This document shows positions 11,167-24,647 of a stretch of 64,000 nucleotides of DNA, one piece after another. Location of the stretch: assembly GCF_021347895.1 (NCBI RefSeq), contig NC_067132.1, positions 4,509,268 to 4,573,267 on the forward strand. The letters run 5' to 3'. Under the pieces are notes generated by a model. That model made no database searches and was not told the origin of the DNA. It was given only the letters and a program-made list of their open reading frames with translations. This stretch comes from Acanthochromis polyacanthus. Its lineage: Eukaryota > Chordata > Actinopteri > Pomacentridae. The first letter of the stretch is position 1, and each line of letters starts with the position of its first letter. Made by a program: the position numbers and the translations under genes.

Positions 11167-12655
11167 TTCACCACATCTCTCCTGCACCTTTAGACTGGTT
11201 TATTCACATTCTTAAAAATTACATTTCTCTAAGCAAAATACATGGCCATCAGGTGTGAAATATGTTGTAGATGATTGCACTTTATTGCATTTGAAAGCAA
11301 CATGAGATCAGAGAGGTATGCTTTAATTCAGTTTCAGTCAAAAATGACATTACTCACCATTAACACCCTGCAGCATTATACGTAACTAACTCACTATTAT
11401 GTGTGCGGCATTTTACATGCTTTTAATACGAAAGCATAATTCTTAAACTCTAAACATTTTGCATATTTGGAAAATAAATACACTGACCATAAATGCAGTG
11501 CTATAGCTGGGGTTCTCAACAAGGAAGAAACTCTTAATTTCATTCCCAGGTGATACCAAATAAGAGAGTTGACAGTAAACAGCATGTGAAGTCAGCATGT
11601 CGCCGTGCTACAGAAAGCTGACAGAAACACTGAGATAAAGAGTTGTTGCTATGGAAATGATACACTCGTCTCTCTAGTCTAGTTGCGCTGTAAATTGGTA
11701 GGCCACTTTCTTTTAGCTGCATTCTTCAACTGGTCTTCTTGTTGTAAACTTACCTTGAACAAAAGCCCACCAAGAAGACCTTAATGCCCCCTTTTCAAAA
11801 ACATTGCTTCCTGGTGTTCTTTGAAAGTCCCCTGTTGGCGATACCTCTCATTGAGAAATGATGGACTGTATATCTGCCACACAGCTGCCACCATCTTGGC
11901 AGTGCCTGACTCCTCCTATTTTCTGCCGAATCCAAAAATTTGCAAAACGGGGCCTGAGGTCAGCAATGGACTGTCCTGGTGATGATCAACTATCATTCAA
12001 AGTGGATATGCCTTCAATTCTGCACAGTTTTGATACAATTTCAATAGTCAGATTAAATAGAAATTCACCCTCTCTACAATTGCTATGAACAGGAACAATG
12101 GGCTCTGAAACCAAAATTTTTCGTACCCGGCTGTAAACATATGGATATTTCAACATGGGAGTCTATGGGGATCAACTTGCTTTTGAATCCAGTCTCATTT
12201 GAAGAGAAGCACTTCTACACTGGCTTAAGTTTTCAGCTGCTTTTGAGGAACAAATGGAAGGAAAGGCATTGCAGTTGCCATGGGAGCACATGTGTGCTCA
12301 GCAAATTTCATGGCACTGAAACTGTTGAATTCAGATTTCCTTGTGAAAATTTGAATAATGCACAATTAAAAAAAGTAGTCTTCTTTTTCTAGGGTTCATG
12401 ATTTCTTTTCATCAGACTTCTTGTTTCTGTTGTGTAAGTTGAAATTTTGACTGAATGGTTGTCGACAGTGGAATGATCAACATTTAAGCAAAAGGTTTAT
12501 GTGGAGAGTGGAAATTTATTGCTGATTTTGAATAGTAGATGGACAAAATCATTTTAAATGTGGGACCACACACTTTGCCAGACACAATGTTCACTCACAT
12601 CTGACACCAGAGGCCGTCTTTTAACCCTGTTTTAACACTGTTGCAGAAACACATC
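11167..12655. other. unassigned sequence, probably including old repeats
   Basis: No coding sequence was recognised. The part around 11830-12400, with the phrase 'aacatgggagtctatgggg', has the look of a fish dispersed repeat, but there is no second copy here to compare. Confidence 0.35.
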
Positions 12656-12657
12656 AG

Positions 12658-12660
<3 letters not shown>

Positions 12661-12689
<29 letters not shown>

Positions 12690-12690
12690 C
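12661..12690. repeat. (TA)n microsatellite
   Basis: A run of about fourteen AT dinucleotides just upstream of the LINE fragment. Confidence 0.9.
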
Positions 12691-12851
12691 TGACTTTGTT
12701 CCATGTGATGTGTTGCATGATACTGTTGCTAGGATACAGACTCAACATCCTGAAGCACTTGTAATAATATCATGTCAACCTCTCCTCTCACCTGACTGGA
12801 TTTACACAGTTTGTTAACTGCCCTACCAGAGAGAATAAAACCCTAGACCTG

Positions 12852-13418
12852 TTGTATGCCAATGTCAAAGAAGCTTACAGAGCTACTGCCTTACCACCAC
12901 TGGGCAGGTCAGATCATAACCTGGTTTATCTGCAGACCTGTTACAAACCTTGTGTGCTGAGACAGCCTGCAACTAAAGTCCGAATCAGAAGATGGACTCC
13001 TCAAGCTAGTGAAGCTCTAAGGGACTGCTTTGAATCAACAGACTGGAATGTGCTCCTGGAAACAGATGAGGACAGCATGAACACTGACAGACAGGTTGAT
13101 TGTTTTACTGAATACATCAGCTTCTGTAGAGACACAGTCATACCTGCAAAGACTGTTCGCTGTTTCCCCAATAACAAACCATGGATCACAAGTGACATAA
13201 AGGCAATCCTCAACCAGAAAAAACAAGCTTTTAGAGATGGTGACAAAGAACGCCTCAAAGAATTGCAATATGAGTTGAAGAGGAGACTGAAAGTGGCAAA
13301 GAAGGAATACAAAAAGAAGATAGAGAGGAATTTTCAACACAGTAACATCCGTGATGTGTGGAGAGGAATCAATACCATCTCTGGACACAACAATAAAGAG
13401 GGAGCCAATAGTGGGTGA
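12852..13418 (+). pseudogene. LINE endonuclease C-terminus and linker
   Basis: An open stretch of 188 codons carries the C-terminal part of an apurinic-type endonuclease, including GRSDHNLVYL with the catalytic Ser-Asp-His. A basic, coiled-coil-like linker with KKEYKKKIERN follows, and then VWRGINTISG, the block that usually precedes the reverse transcriptase. Upstream, 12730-12830 holds more of the endonuclease in other frames. The role in a live element would be nicking the target DNA for reverse transcription. Confidence 0.7.
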
Positions 13419-13615
13419 TGTAGAAAGAGCTGATGAACTCAACTTGTTCTTCAACAAATTTGACACTGTGGACACACCTACTTCCACTGCTACTCCTCCT
13501 CCTTCTCCTCAACAGATGGAAATCCCCACTATAGCTCCTCCTTCTTCTCCTCCATCTCCTACACATATCTCCACAGCTGCAGCCACTGTCTCATCTGGAG
13601 GAACCTGGAGTTTAT

Positions 13616-14585
13616 GTGAGAATCATGTTCTTTGATTTTTCAAATGCATTCAACTCCATCCAACCCACCATCCTCAAAGACAAGCTCACAGAGATGGGAG
13701 TGGATCCTTCCTGTGTTTCATGGATCACAGATTACCTGACAGGAAGGCCGCAGTTTGTCAGGCTGGGGAACTGTGTTTCTGGGACATTAATGAGTAGTAC
13801 TGGGGCTCCACAAGGAACAGTCCTGGCTCCATTCCTGTTCACTCTGTATACATCTGACTTCAAATGCAGCACTGAGTCCTGCCACATTCAGAAATACTCT
13901 GATGACACTGCTATTGTGGCATGTATCAGAAATGGACATGAAGCTGAATACAGAGATCTAATAAGTGCCTTCAGTGACTGGAGTCACAAAAACTGCTGCT
14001 ACTCAACGCCTCAAAGACAAAGGAAATGATCATAGATTTCCGCAGATCCAAACCCCCTCTTCAGCCAGTGAACACTTGTGGCGTGGACATCGAGAGGGTG
14101 ACATCATATAAATATTTAGGTGTCCACCTTGATAATAAGTTGGACTGGTCTACAAACGTAGACTTCATCTACAAAAAGGGCCAGAGCCGACTTTATTGCC
14201 TCAGAAGACTTCAATCTTTAGACATCTGCAGTAAGATGTTGCAGATGTTTTATCAGTCTGTGGTAGCAAGTGTCCTGTTTTATGCTGCAGTCTGCTGGGG
14301 AGGCAGCATAAAACAGAAGGATGCAAGGCGTCTGAACAAACTGATTAAAAAAGCTGCTCTGTGGTTGGAATCGGATTGAACACATTGGAGGATGAGGTGG
14401 AGAGACGGGCACTGAGCAAGATGGAGGCCATTCTGACAAACATGGATCATCCACTTCACATCTGCCTCAATGAACAACGAAACATTAGTGGACGGCTCCT
14501 ATCTCTGCGCTGCAAGACCGAAAGATTTAGGAAATCTTTCTTGCCATCAGAAGTCAGGCTATTCAATTCAAAATTAAACAGATAA
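13616..14585 (+). pseudogene. LINE reverse transcriptase, broken
   Basis: The frame holds MFFDFSNAFNSIQP (palm motif A), TGAPQGTVLAPFLF (motif B) and YSDDTAI, a variant of the catalytic YADD box. It then runs into a frame change near 14026, after which IIDFRR and the thumb-like SYKYLGVHLDNKLDW appear. A further frame change near 14365 leads to the C-terminal tail ending near 14585. The fingers region between the linker and motif A is missing, replaced by a Pro/Ser-rich stretch at about 13480-13600. Both the deletion and the frameshifts rule out activity. Confidence 0.75.
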
Positions 14586-14645
14586 GAACCCTGACAACTG
14601 AATTTCCCTTCGGGGATGAATAAAGTGATTCTGATTCTGAAATAA

Positions 14646-14646
<1 letters not shown>

Positions 14647-14724
<78 letters not shown>

Positions 14725-14750
14725 CATACATACACATACACACACACACA
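14647..14750. repeat. (GT)n microsatellite with a TATACA/CA tail
   Basis: More than thirty-five TG units, then a mixed TATACATACA and CACA run. It lies between the LINE 3' end and the SINE head. Confidence 0.95.
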
Positions 14751-15105
14751 GGGCTGCACAGTGGTGTAGTGATTAGCACTTTCGCCTTGCAGCAAGAAGA
14801 TCCCCGGTTCAAATCCCGGCCTGGGATCTTTCTGCATGGAGTTTGCATGTTCTCCCTGTGCATGCGTGGGTTTTCTCTGGGTACTCCGGCTTCCTCCCAC
14901 AGTCCAAAACTGTGCTGAGGTTAATTGGTTACTCTAAATTGTCCGTAGGTGTGACTGTGATTGTGTGTCTGTATATGTAGCCCTGTGACAGACTGGTGAC
15001 CTGTCCAGGGTGTCCCCTGCCTTCACCCGAGTCAGCTGGGATAGACTCCAGCACCCCCCATGACCCTAGTGAGGATAAAGCAGTGTATAGAGGATGGATG
15101 GATAT
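14751..15105 (+). mobile_element. tRNA-derived fish SINE (family A), copy 1
   Basis: The head contains A-box-like (TGGTGTAGTGATTAGC) and B-box-like (GGTTCAAATCC) pol III promoter words at about 14761-14818. A conserved body follows ('gcatggagtttgcatgttct', 'tcctcccacagtccaaaact') and a GGATG-rich 3' end. Other copies in the window, all on the minus strand, are at 28505-51582 (split), 54484-54799 and 57608-57964. Confidence 0.8.
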
Positions 15106-15113
15106 ATATATAT

Positions 15114-17890
15114 TTAATTCCCAGCTGTGGACTTTAAAGCAGGCATCCCGAAAGCTGGAAAGAAAGTGGTATTCCACTAATTCAGAGGAAGTGTATGTGG
15201 CTTGGAAAAATAGTCTAGTAATCTATAAAAAAGCTCTTTGTAATGCCAGGACAACTTATTATTCATCTTTATCAGAGGAGAACAAGAACAACCTTGGGTT
15301 TCTCTTTAGCACTGTAGCCAGGCTGACAAAGAGTCAGAGCTCTGTTGAACCTTGTATTCCTTTAGCTTTAACCAGTAACAACTTCATGAGCTTCTTTACA
15401 CATAAAATAGTTCTGATTAGAGATAAAATTAATCTGGCCCTTCCTACAAATGTCACAGATGCTTTTGAATTGGCTGTTAGACCTGATGAATCTTTAGAAT
15501 TCTTCACTCCTATATGTCTCTCTGAACTAATTTCAACAGTTTCTACATCCAAACCATCAACATGTCTTTTAGATCCTATCCCAACTAGACTCTTCAAGGA
15601 GATTTTACCTTTAATTAATTATTCAATGTTAGATCTCATTAATCTCTCTCTAGTAACAGGCTATGTACCACAGGCTTTTAAGGTTGCTGTCATCAAACCT
15701 TTGCTTAAAAAGCCCACATTAGATCCAGATGTGTTAGCTAACTATAGACCAATATCCAACCTACCATTTCTCTCTAAAATTCTGGAAAGAACAGTTGCAA
15801 ATCAATTATGTGAACACTTACAAAGGAATAATTTGTTTGAAATGTTTCAGTCAGGCTTCAGAGTGCATCATAGCACAGAAACAGCTCTAGTGAAAGTTAC
15901 TAATGACCTTCTCATAGCATCAGATAATGGACTAGTCTCTATACTTGTTTTGTTAGATCTTAGTGCAGCGTTTGACACAATCGACCACAACATTTTATTA
16001 CAGCGTCTAGAACATTCAATTGGCATTAAAGGGACAGCACTGGACTGGTTTAAATCCTACTTATCAGATAGGTTCCAGTTTGTGCATGTCAACAATAACT
16101 CTTCTGAGCATACTAAAGTTAATCATGGAATTCCTCAGGGTTCTGTCTTAGGACCTATACTTTTCACATTATACATGCTTCCTTTAGGCAATATTATTAG
16201 GAAGCATTGTATTAACTTCCATTGTCATGCAGATGACACACAATTGTATTTATCTATGAAGCCAGATGAAACTGATCAGTTAGCTAGACTGCAAGATTGT
16301 CTTAAGGACATTAAAACCTGGATGACTTTTAACTTCCTACTGCTAAATTCAGACAAAACTGAAGTCATTGTATTTGGCCCCAAACATCTTAGAAACTCGC
16401 TTTCAAAGCAAATAGTTACTCTGGATGGCATCACATTGGCCTCCAGTACTACTGTGAGGAATCTTGGAGTTATTTTTGACCAGGACATGTCCTTTAACTC
16501 ACACATAAAGCAAGTCTGTAGGACTTCCTTTTTTCACCTGCGTAATATTGTAAAAATCAGGAACATTCTGTCTCAGAGTGATGCAGAAAAATTAGTTCAT
16601 GCTTTTGTTACTTCCAGGCTTGACTATTGCAATTCCTTATTATCGGGTTGTCCAAATAGCTCTCTCAAACATCTACAGTTGATCCAAAACGCTGCTGCGA
16701 GAGTACTGACAGGAGTTAGCAAAAGAGATCATATTTCCCCTATACTTGCTTCTCTTCACTGGCTTCCTGTTAAATCCAGAATAGAATTTAAAATCCTTCT
16801 TCTGACATATAAAGCTCTTAATAACCAATCTCCATCATATCTTAAAGATCTGATAGTACCATATTATCCTAGTAGAACTCTTTGCTCTCAAACTGCAGGC
16901 TTACTTGTTGTTCCTAGAATTTCTAAAAGTAGAATGGGAGGCAGAGCCTTCAGTTATCAGGCGCCTCTCCTGTGGAACCTGCTCCCAGTTTGGGTTCGGG
17001 AGGCAGACACCCTCTCTATTTTTAAGACCAGGCTTAAAACGTTCCTTTTTGACAAATCTTATAGTTGGGGCTGACTGGGTGACCCAGAGGGGTTCGGCTT
17101 GTGTCTTCATTGCACAGCTGACTCCCTCTTGGACGTCCCTTCGTTCTGCCCCTCGTCATGCTGCTATAGGCCTATAGGCTGCTGGGGGACTTTTCTTGAC
17201 GCACTGAGCCCTTCTCTATCTACCTTTACATTTAATATGTATACCGTTATTGCAGTACATTCACTCTGTTTCCCCCTGTGTTATTTCTCCGAGTGTCCCT
17301 GGTCCCAGAGCTGGATGCTTCAGATCTGCGGTTGATGTTCCACCAGCTGGTCCAGTCTCCACCATGTCCACTGTGGGATGCTGCTGCTGACCTTCCTCCA
17401 GCCCTCTGCTTCCAACTCCCCTTTTCCACCAGTCAACTCTGTATCGCCTTCACTATACTTGTTATGCTAATCTACATACTGTTTGAATTTTACTGCTAGC
17501 TATATATGTAGTATGTTTAATGTCAGAGCCGTACATCATCAGAGTAAACTATGAGTCAGTTTTCAATGTTAGCTTATGCTTTGTCTGTGTCACATATCCT
17601 GTCATGCATGTATCCAAATGTGTGTTGTGTTTTCCGTGCTTTCCCACCCCTCCCTCTTCTCCCATCCCTCCCCCTTGCCCTCCTCTGTCCCTCTCAACCC
17701 GCCCGGCCAGCAGGCAGATGGGTCCCCCCTGTATAGAGCCGGGTTCTGCTCGAGGTTTCTTCCCTGTTAAAAGGGTGTTTTCCTTGCCACTGTCGCCTTT
17801 GGGCTTGCTCTGGGGGTCAGGCATTTGGGTTCTGTAAAGCGTCTTGAGACGATTTGACTATAATTGACGCTATATAAATAAAATTGAATA
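15114..17890 (+). mobile_element. L2-type LINE, 5'-truncated, long intact reverse transcriptase frame
   Basis: The element abuts the SINE at a short TA run. Its body is one long open frame for the reverse transcriptase, followed by an ~800-bp 3' UTR that ends in 'cgctatataaataaaattga' and a TA run, the typical L2 3' end in fish. The endonuclease is missing, so the copy is 5'-truncated, the usual outcome of incomplete target-primed insertion. Confidence 0.85.
15117..17074 (+). pseudogene. L2 reverse transcriptase, open but lacking the N-terminal endonuclease
   Basis: About 650 codons are open without interruption. Visible blocks in order are [15 protein letters not shown] (fingers), [29 protein letters not shown] (motif A), [18 protein letters not shown] (motif B), CHADDTQLY (catalytic box, HADD in place of YADD), and a thumb with [14 protein letters not shown]. 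The C-terminal segment ending in [10 protein letters not shown] is typical of L2/Maui proteins. The open frame extends upstream into the SINE (from 14996), but that part is not L2 protein. The unbroken frame suggests a fairly young copy, though it cannot retrotranspose alone without the endonuclease and 5' promoter. Confidence 0.85.
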
Positions 17891-17910
17891 TATATATATA
17901 TATATATATA
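17889..17910. repeat. (TA)n run at the L2 3' end, target of the fold-back element
   Basis: A pure TA run that resumes at 18520-18530 beyond the fold-back element, which suggests that element inserted into the microsatellite. Confidence 0.85.
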
Positions 17911-18519
17911 CAACACGGTCTCACAGGGATTCGTGAAACTGTCACGTCAGTTTTTGTTTCGGTTTCATGCGCACCAACACGGTCGTCATGTTTTTCGTGC
18001 CGCTCACCACGAGCGAAACCCGCTGTGGTAATCACATCTGAAAGTGGTTTATACCAGCGGATTCATGACGAAGCTGTCCATCAGCGTTTGCGGCTGCCGC
18101 TTCGGCCGCCGCACATTCTTTAAATTCCTATGCAAATTCGGCGGATTCATGACGATCTAAGCTGTCCATCGGCGTTTGCGGCCGCCATCGCGGCCGCCAT
18201 TGCGGCCGCCACTGCGGCCGCCAGATCACATCTGAAAGTGGTTTATACCGGCGGATTCATGACGATTTAAGCTGTCCATCGGCGTTTGCGGCCGCTGCCG
18301 CGGCCGCTGCTGCGGCTGGATGTCTGGCGGCCGCAAACGCCGATGGACAGCTTAGATCGTCATGAATCCGCCGGTATAAACCACTTTCAGATGTGATTAC
18401 CACAGCGGGTTTCGCTCGTGGTGAGCGGCACGAAAAACATGACGACATCGTGTTGGTGCGCACGAAACCGAAACAAAAACTGACGTGACAGTTTCACGAA
18501 TCCCCGTGAGACCGGGCTG
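17911..18519. mobile_element. fold-back element with ~185-bp inverted arms and NotI-rich centre
   Basis: The left arm (about 17914-18096) and the right arm (about 18328-18516) are near-perfect inverted repeats, with ends GGTCTCAC and GTGAGACC. The centre holds three copies of a unit containing 'cggattcatgacgat' and 'gctgtccatc', and seven GCGGCCGC octamers (18178, 18190, 18202, 18214, 18288, 18300 and 18327). It is non-coding and sits in a TA run. Part of each arm matches the interior of the piggyBac-like MITEs. Confidence 0.8.
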
Positions 18520-18530
18520 ATATATATATA

Positions 18531-18790
18531 AACATTGGAGACCAACAAACATAAACAATGGATTAAGGAGGCCATTAAGATCAGGAAGCGGGCAAGTTGC
18601 TCCATGAACCGGGACGTAGGGGCCTACACCCTCTCACATACCTGGGACTCCTCCAGAGACCACTGGACGGCGGGGAGTGTGGCCAGTCTGACAGATTATG
18701 ACTGATCTGTCAGACCGGTCACCTGATAAAAAGGAAACGTCAGTAGATGCAGTTGAAACATGTCAGCCAGGTAAAACCATCCTCTCTTTA
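18531..18790 (+). pseudogene. Penelope-like element 3' fragment
   Basis: The frame from about 18536 reads KHKQWIKEAIKIRKR, then MNRDVGAYTLSHTWD, before stops. This resembles the C-terminal block of Penelope-like reverse transcriptase proteins next to their GIY-YIG domain. The following text ('gttgaaacatgtcagccagg') resembles the 3' region of such elements. The rest of the element is absent. Assignment is from motif memory only. Confidence 0.5.
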
Positions 18791-19336
18791 CTGATTTGTC
18801 TGTATAAAAAGTAACATTATCGTATTATAATAGACGACAAAATGAACATCAGTCAACTACAAACTTATTTATTATATGTCGTGTATGCTATGTGTTTTTA
18901 GTAGCATGTGTTCTGTTTTATGTGTTGCAGTGCAGCTTGCTTTGGTAAATGTGGTAACACGTGTGGTAAATGACTATTGTTTATGGAAACGGCTGATTTT
19001 TAATGGAATATCTCCATAGGGGTACAGAGGAACATTTCCAGCAACCATCACTCCTGTGTTCTAATGCTACATTGTGTTAGCTAACGCTATTGAAAGGCTC
19101 ATTGATGGTTAGAAAACCCTTCTGCAGTTATGTTAGCACATGGATAAAAGTGGGAGTTTTCATGGAGAACATGGAATTGTCTGGGTGACCTCAAACTTTT
19201 TAACGGTAGAGTAGATATTTAAAAAAAATCTAATTGGACATGTTTCAAGTCTTGTTTGAAAGGGTGAAAAAAAAAACTTCTCATTTAATTTTTTTAAGAT
19301 TTCAGAAATTGCGGACTGACATGCTTTCTTTCCATA
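18791..19336. other. unassigned AT-rich spacer
   Basis: No gene or repeat boundary was recognised before the Tc1-like element. Confidence 0.4.
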
Positions 19337-19338
19337 TA

Positions 19339-20973
<1,635 letters not shown>

Positions 20974-20975
20974 TA

Positions 20976-21850
20976 CATGCATTTGTCCTTGGTTGAAAAA
21001 TTGTGGGCAGGCTGAAAACAACAAATAAAATAGTCTTCTGCCGGTTAGAGCCTCAGCACTGCCATCCAACACCTCACTGCAGACGCTATAAACAGGTGTA
21101 CGGACTGAATGCGGAGTTGCACCAACCTCGGAACATTTCACTAGTTTTCTGTTCATCCTACTCGCTTTGAAATGGAAAAGAAAATGCTTTGTGCTGTAAT
21201 TAACTTTCCCAGCCTCAAAGGAGGAATCTGCAGTGCAGTGTCTTAGTGTTTGGTAAGTCTTCTGTACCTTTTACCCTCAAGCAACAGGCTCACACCTACA
21301 CAGCCTCCTGCATTGTTTCTCTATACCGCTATTGTTGTTGTGTCCTTTGGCCTCATTGCTAGCAGGAGAATAAAGTAATTTACCAAAAAAATAATACAAT
21401 AAAAAAGGAAAAGGAAAACTGTCAGCTGTGTCTGAACACCTGTTTGTCTGCGGTTGGCCACAGGTTTCACTTTGCAGAGTCGAGTTTGACTCGAGCTTCC
21501 TCACGTCTCTCACCCCCCTGAAGGAAACAAAGTGAGGGCAGGTGAGGCAGTGAGGTAAGTGTGGAGCGGGTGGAGGGTGGAGGGAGTTGGTGATCGATTC
21601 AAGTGCTCAAAACGAGTCAGATGTGAGTGTGTCCACAGACAGAGTTAAAGGGAGAGCGAGGGGAAGGCTGAGCCGGAGCTGATTGCCTCCTCCTGTTGAA
21701 TGGCTCTGAGATGACACTTCTTTAGCTCCACTGTAGGACGGTGTGTGTTAAATACTTGATCCTCTGCAAAGCTCAGCTCTCCCTCATGTCCCTAGCAGCA
21801 GGGAAACATTTTTTTATGTATCGATGATAGTTGTTTAAAATGAACAGACA
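20976..21850. other. unassigned sequence
   Basis: No convincing coding sequence. There are GA-rich stretches around 21530-21680. Confidence 0.35.
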
Positions 21851-21859
21851 TAGTGGTGT

Positions 21860-22330
21860 ATAGCTCTCCCCGAAGTTGGACCATCGTGCTCCTCTCAGCC
21901 CTCAGTGGGCAATACATAAAGAGGCGATCAATAGCAGCCTACCCATTACACTGATAGATAAGGGGCTGAAATTAAAAGAGACCTTAACACTAATGAGGGA
22001 GATAGGTGGAGACAGACAGAAGGCTGTTTTGCCTTCTCCATCGATTAGCCAGGAGCTGATGTTCCAGCGTATATGCATAGAGACAAACTGAATAAAAAGG
22101 AAGAAGTCAGGAAAAGCAGGAACGGGAAGCATGGAGGGGGTGGTGGAGGCTTAAAGATTTATTTTATAAATACTTTGGACTTGTGCTGGCAGATGAGGAT
22201 GGCTGGGCTTTAATGAAACTGTCAGGCCATGTGAAAGCCTGATGAGGTTCCCCGAACGCTACATTAACGGTAGCCCCTCGGCCACCTTCTCATGCCAAAT
22301 ATAATTACAGCATCATTACCAGCAGCGTGC
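21860..22330. other. possible conserved non-coding elements
   Basis: Two blocks (21865-22010 and 22190-22330) have the even composition and TAAT/ATTA-rich words often seen in vertebrate conserved non-coding elements, and no repeat character. This is an impression from reading only and needs alignment to other fish genomes. Confidence 0.2.
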
Positions 22331-24510
22331 CGTCCCTGCTGGACACACTAACCCCCTCTCACCCACCACCAACCGCCTTCCTTCATCCCCCTAAACCCCC
22401 CATAATCACACCGTCTCTCTGCATTGCGGCAGCAAAAAAAAAAAAAATCATAGTCTCATTAGTTTCCCATGTCCTTCCTGTAGTGCCATTTTCACATGGC
22501 ATGAAAAGAAGGAGACAACAAACAAACTGCTGCGTAAGGAAGCGGGAAGCAGGGGGAGGCGGTGGACAGGGATGGTGTGGGAGGTAGAAAAGTGAAAAAA
22601 AAATGACACAGAACTGAAATGGAGAAGTTTTGCTTGTGGACCCGTTATTATGGATGCCCCTGAATCATAATGTGATTTTCAGCAAAGCAGTAACTCATTT
22701 TAAACGTCTGCTCTTCACTACCTCTTGTGTAATATGAGGGTATAAAGGAGGAACACGGGTTTGGTCTTCTTTATTAATGCCTAACATTTTACAAAGCGAG
22801 CCGTGGTGTTGGAGATCAAAGATCACGTAGGTGACCTGCTCCATCCTTCCTCTCCATCTCCTTGCTTTCTGTGAATGGTGTCCTTGAGCTTTGGTTTGGG
22901 TATTTACAGTATGCAGCCCAAACAGAAGCTATCGGTGGTACCTTAGAGATGCTCCTCATAACTGAACCACAGTCCTTCACCTTTTTTTTTTTTAATATTT
23001 CCTGATGTCTTTTTTTCAAGTCAAAATTAACTAAATATTCCATCCTATGATTTCAAAAAAATAATCTGTTCTTCATAGTGAGACTCACCAGATGTAGATT
23101 GCAGGTTTAAGACTGACACTAGCAACACCTTCCATAAGGCTCTCCTCTCTCCTTCTGCAGATTCCCTTCATTGTGTGTGTCTGTGTGTGAATGAGTCATT
23201 TTTATGTGGTTGCTTGCCTCCCTACATGCAAATCTTCCACCAAAAATATATATGCCTGTATTCTGAACTTTGAGTGAACGCCGTTGTGTAGATACTGAAG
23301 TATCTCTCTTCGACTAGTCAGGATGCTCAAACAAAAGTTTAATCATATTTTTGGGGAAAAAACCCATTTATGTGGGACAGCTGTTATTTGCCAAACATTT
23401 TACAGCCTCCTCCTTTTAATCAGTTCACTGAGGCAGGTGAATATCACATAAAAAAATGATGATTCGTAGTTTTTCTAAATTAAAATCCATCCACAAACAC
23501 CAACATTTAGATTTCTGTAGTAATTTTAGTTTGATGGAGCAAAAAGGTGGGACAAAATTGTTGACTACGTTAATGACAAAATGCCTGCTTCATAATGAGC
23601 CATGCTGGTGTTTTCTGATTGTTGCATTGTGCTGTATTGTGTTAGTCCCAGAGTTGTGGGACAAAATCGTGTTCAAATGAGCAAAAAACATGTTCCGTCT
23701 TTTGCAAAAACAGTGCAATAATTTTGGAAACTATGTGCAAATCATGAATAGTGTCCAAAACTGTTTTTGAGAAATGTGTGCAGTCAGTTGGTGGCTGTGT
23801 GCAGTGAATGGAATTTAGTGTCTTATCAGCTGAGAAAAACTGCAAGAAATTTTGTTTTGTTCCAAACATAATTCCTTAAATGTGAGTATTTTTGCACTAA
23901 AACAAATGAAATATTAAGAGTTGTGATCACTAATAGGTTATTATGCTGTGATTTTACTGGTCTGGTCCACTGGAGATCAGATTGGGCTGAATGTGGAACC
24001 TGAACTAAAATGAGTTTGACAGTCCTGTCTGACACTATAAAATGATAGAGAGGAACACAGCAAATCCAACAATTCCTTTTGACCAAGCACTTGTCAACAG
24101 GACCTGTAGATGTTAGCTACAACTGTGCCACCTCAGTGAGTTCACATTTATCCATGTTTCCCTGGACTTTGCTTTGTGTTCCATCTGAACACACAAACAC
24201 TGTGACTACATTAAACAAGTAATATGTGCAGACTGTTAGCAGAGTGACCGCTGCGACACTACACTTCCATTGTAGTCAGTAAAACTGCTTCCAGTAGGCA
24301 TTTGAGCAGCACATGAGTGGTGAAGATGCCCCCTGGAGACCCGCTGTGCAAAGCCGAAAACAGATTAATGTGCGTGAGTCCAAAAATGGGTAATAAAGTT
24401 CATATTTGTGAAATTAAACTGTGATCCACAGTTACATTACGTTGGTATACTTCAGAGTCTGGATTATCCCATCACCATTTCTTTGTTAGTATCAACTGAT
24501 GATTGCTTTG
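22331..24510. other. unassigned sequence
   Basis: Nothing coding or repetitive was recognised apart from short poly-A/T runs at about 22434-22447 and 22983-22993. Confidence 0.35.
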
Positions 24511-24514
24511 TTTG

Positions 24515-24605
24515 TTTAAAATCAATCAGACTTTATTTATATAGCATTTTTCATACAGTTAAAATTTAACAAAAAGCACTTTACAACATAAAAACATTCA
24601 AAACA
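24515..24605 (-). mobile_element. L2-type 3' tail fragment
   Basis: The phrase 'tttatttatatagcattttt', then 'aaaagcactttacaa', is the reverse complement of the 3' end shared by fish L2-type LINEs and their SINE partners. Confidence 0.5.
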
Positions 24606-24643
24606 AAAAAACCCCATCCCTTCCTCCCTCTATATATACATAA

Positions 24644-24647
<4 letters not shown>

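Larger units (their letters stand above)
12700..14645 (+). mobile_element. CR1/L2-like (jockey superfamily) LINE, 5'-truncated and internally deleted
   Basis: The 5' part encodes the end of an apurinic-type endonuclease (TRENKTLDLLYANV and GRSDHNLV, the catalytic SDH block). A linker rich in Lys follows, then the reverse transcriptase palm. The 3' end is 'tttcccttcggggatgaata' followed by AAG and GATTCT repeats. Several frames are needed to read it, so it is a dead copy. It is followed at once by a GT microsatellite. Confidence 0.8.

Noticed and set aside
14751..14830. tRNA gene
   Set aside because: The A and B boxes belong to a SINE head. No cloverleaf with a matched acceptor stem forms, and the SINE body follows.
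14456..14918. Open frames of Thr-His or Cys-Val repeats
   Set aside because: These translate the GT microsatellite and its SINE neighbour.
17549..17837. Pro/Ser-rich open frames on both strands
   Set aside because: They lie in the 3' UTR of the L2 element, which is C-rich here.
22327..22587. 86-codon plus-strand frame
   Set aside because: Low-complexity Pro- and Gly-rich translation of C-rich and G-rich runs with a poly-A tract. No motif.
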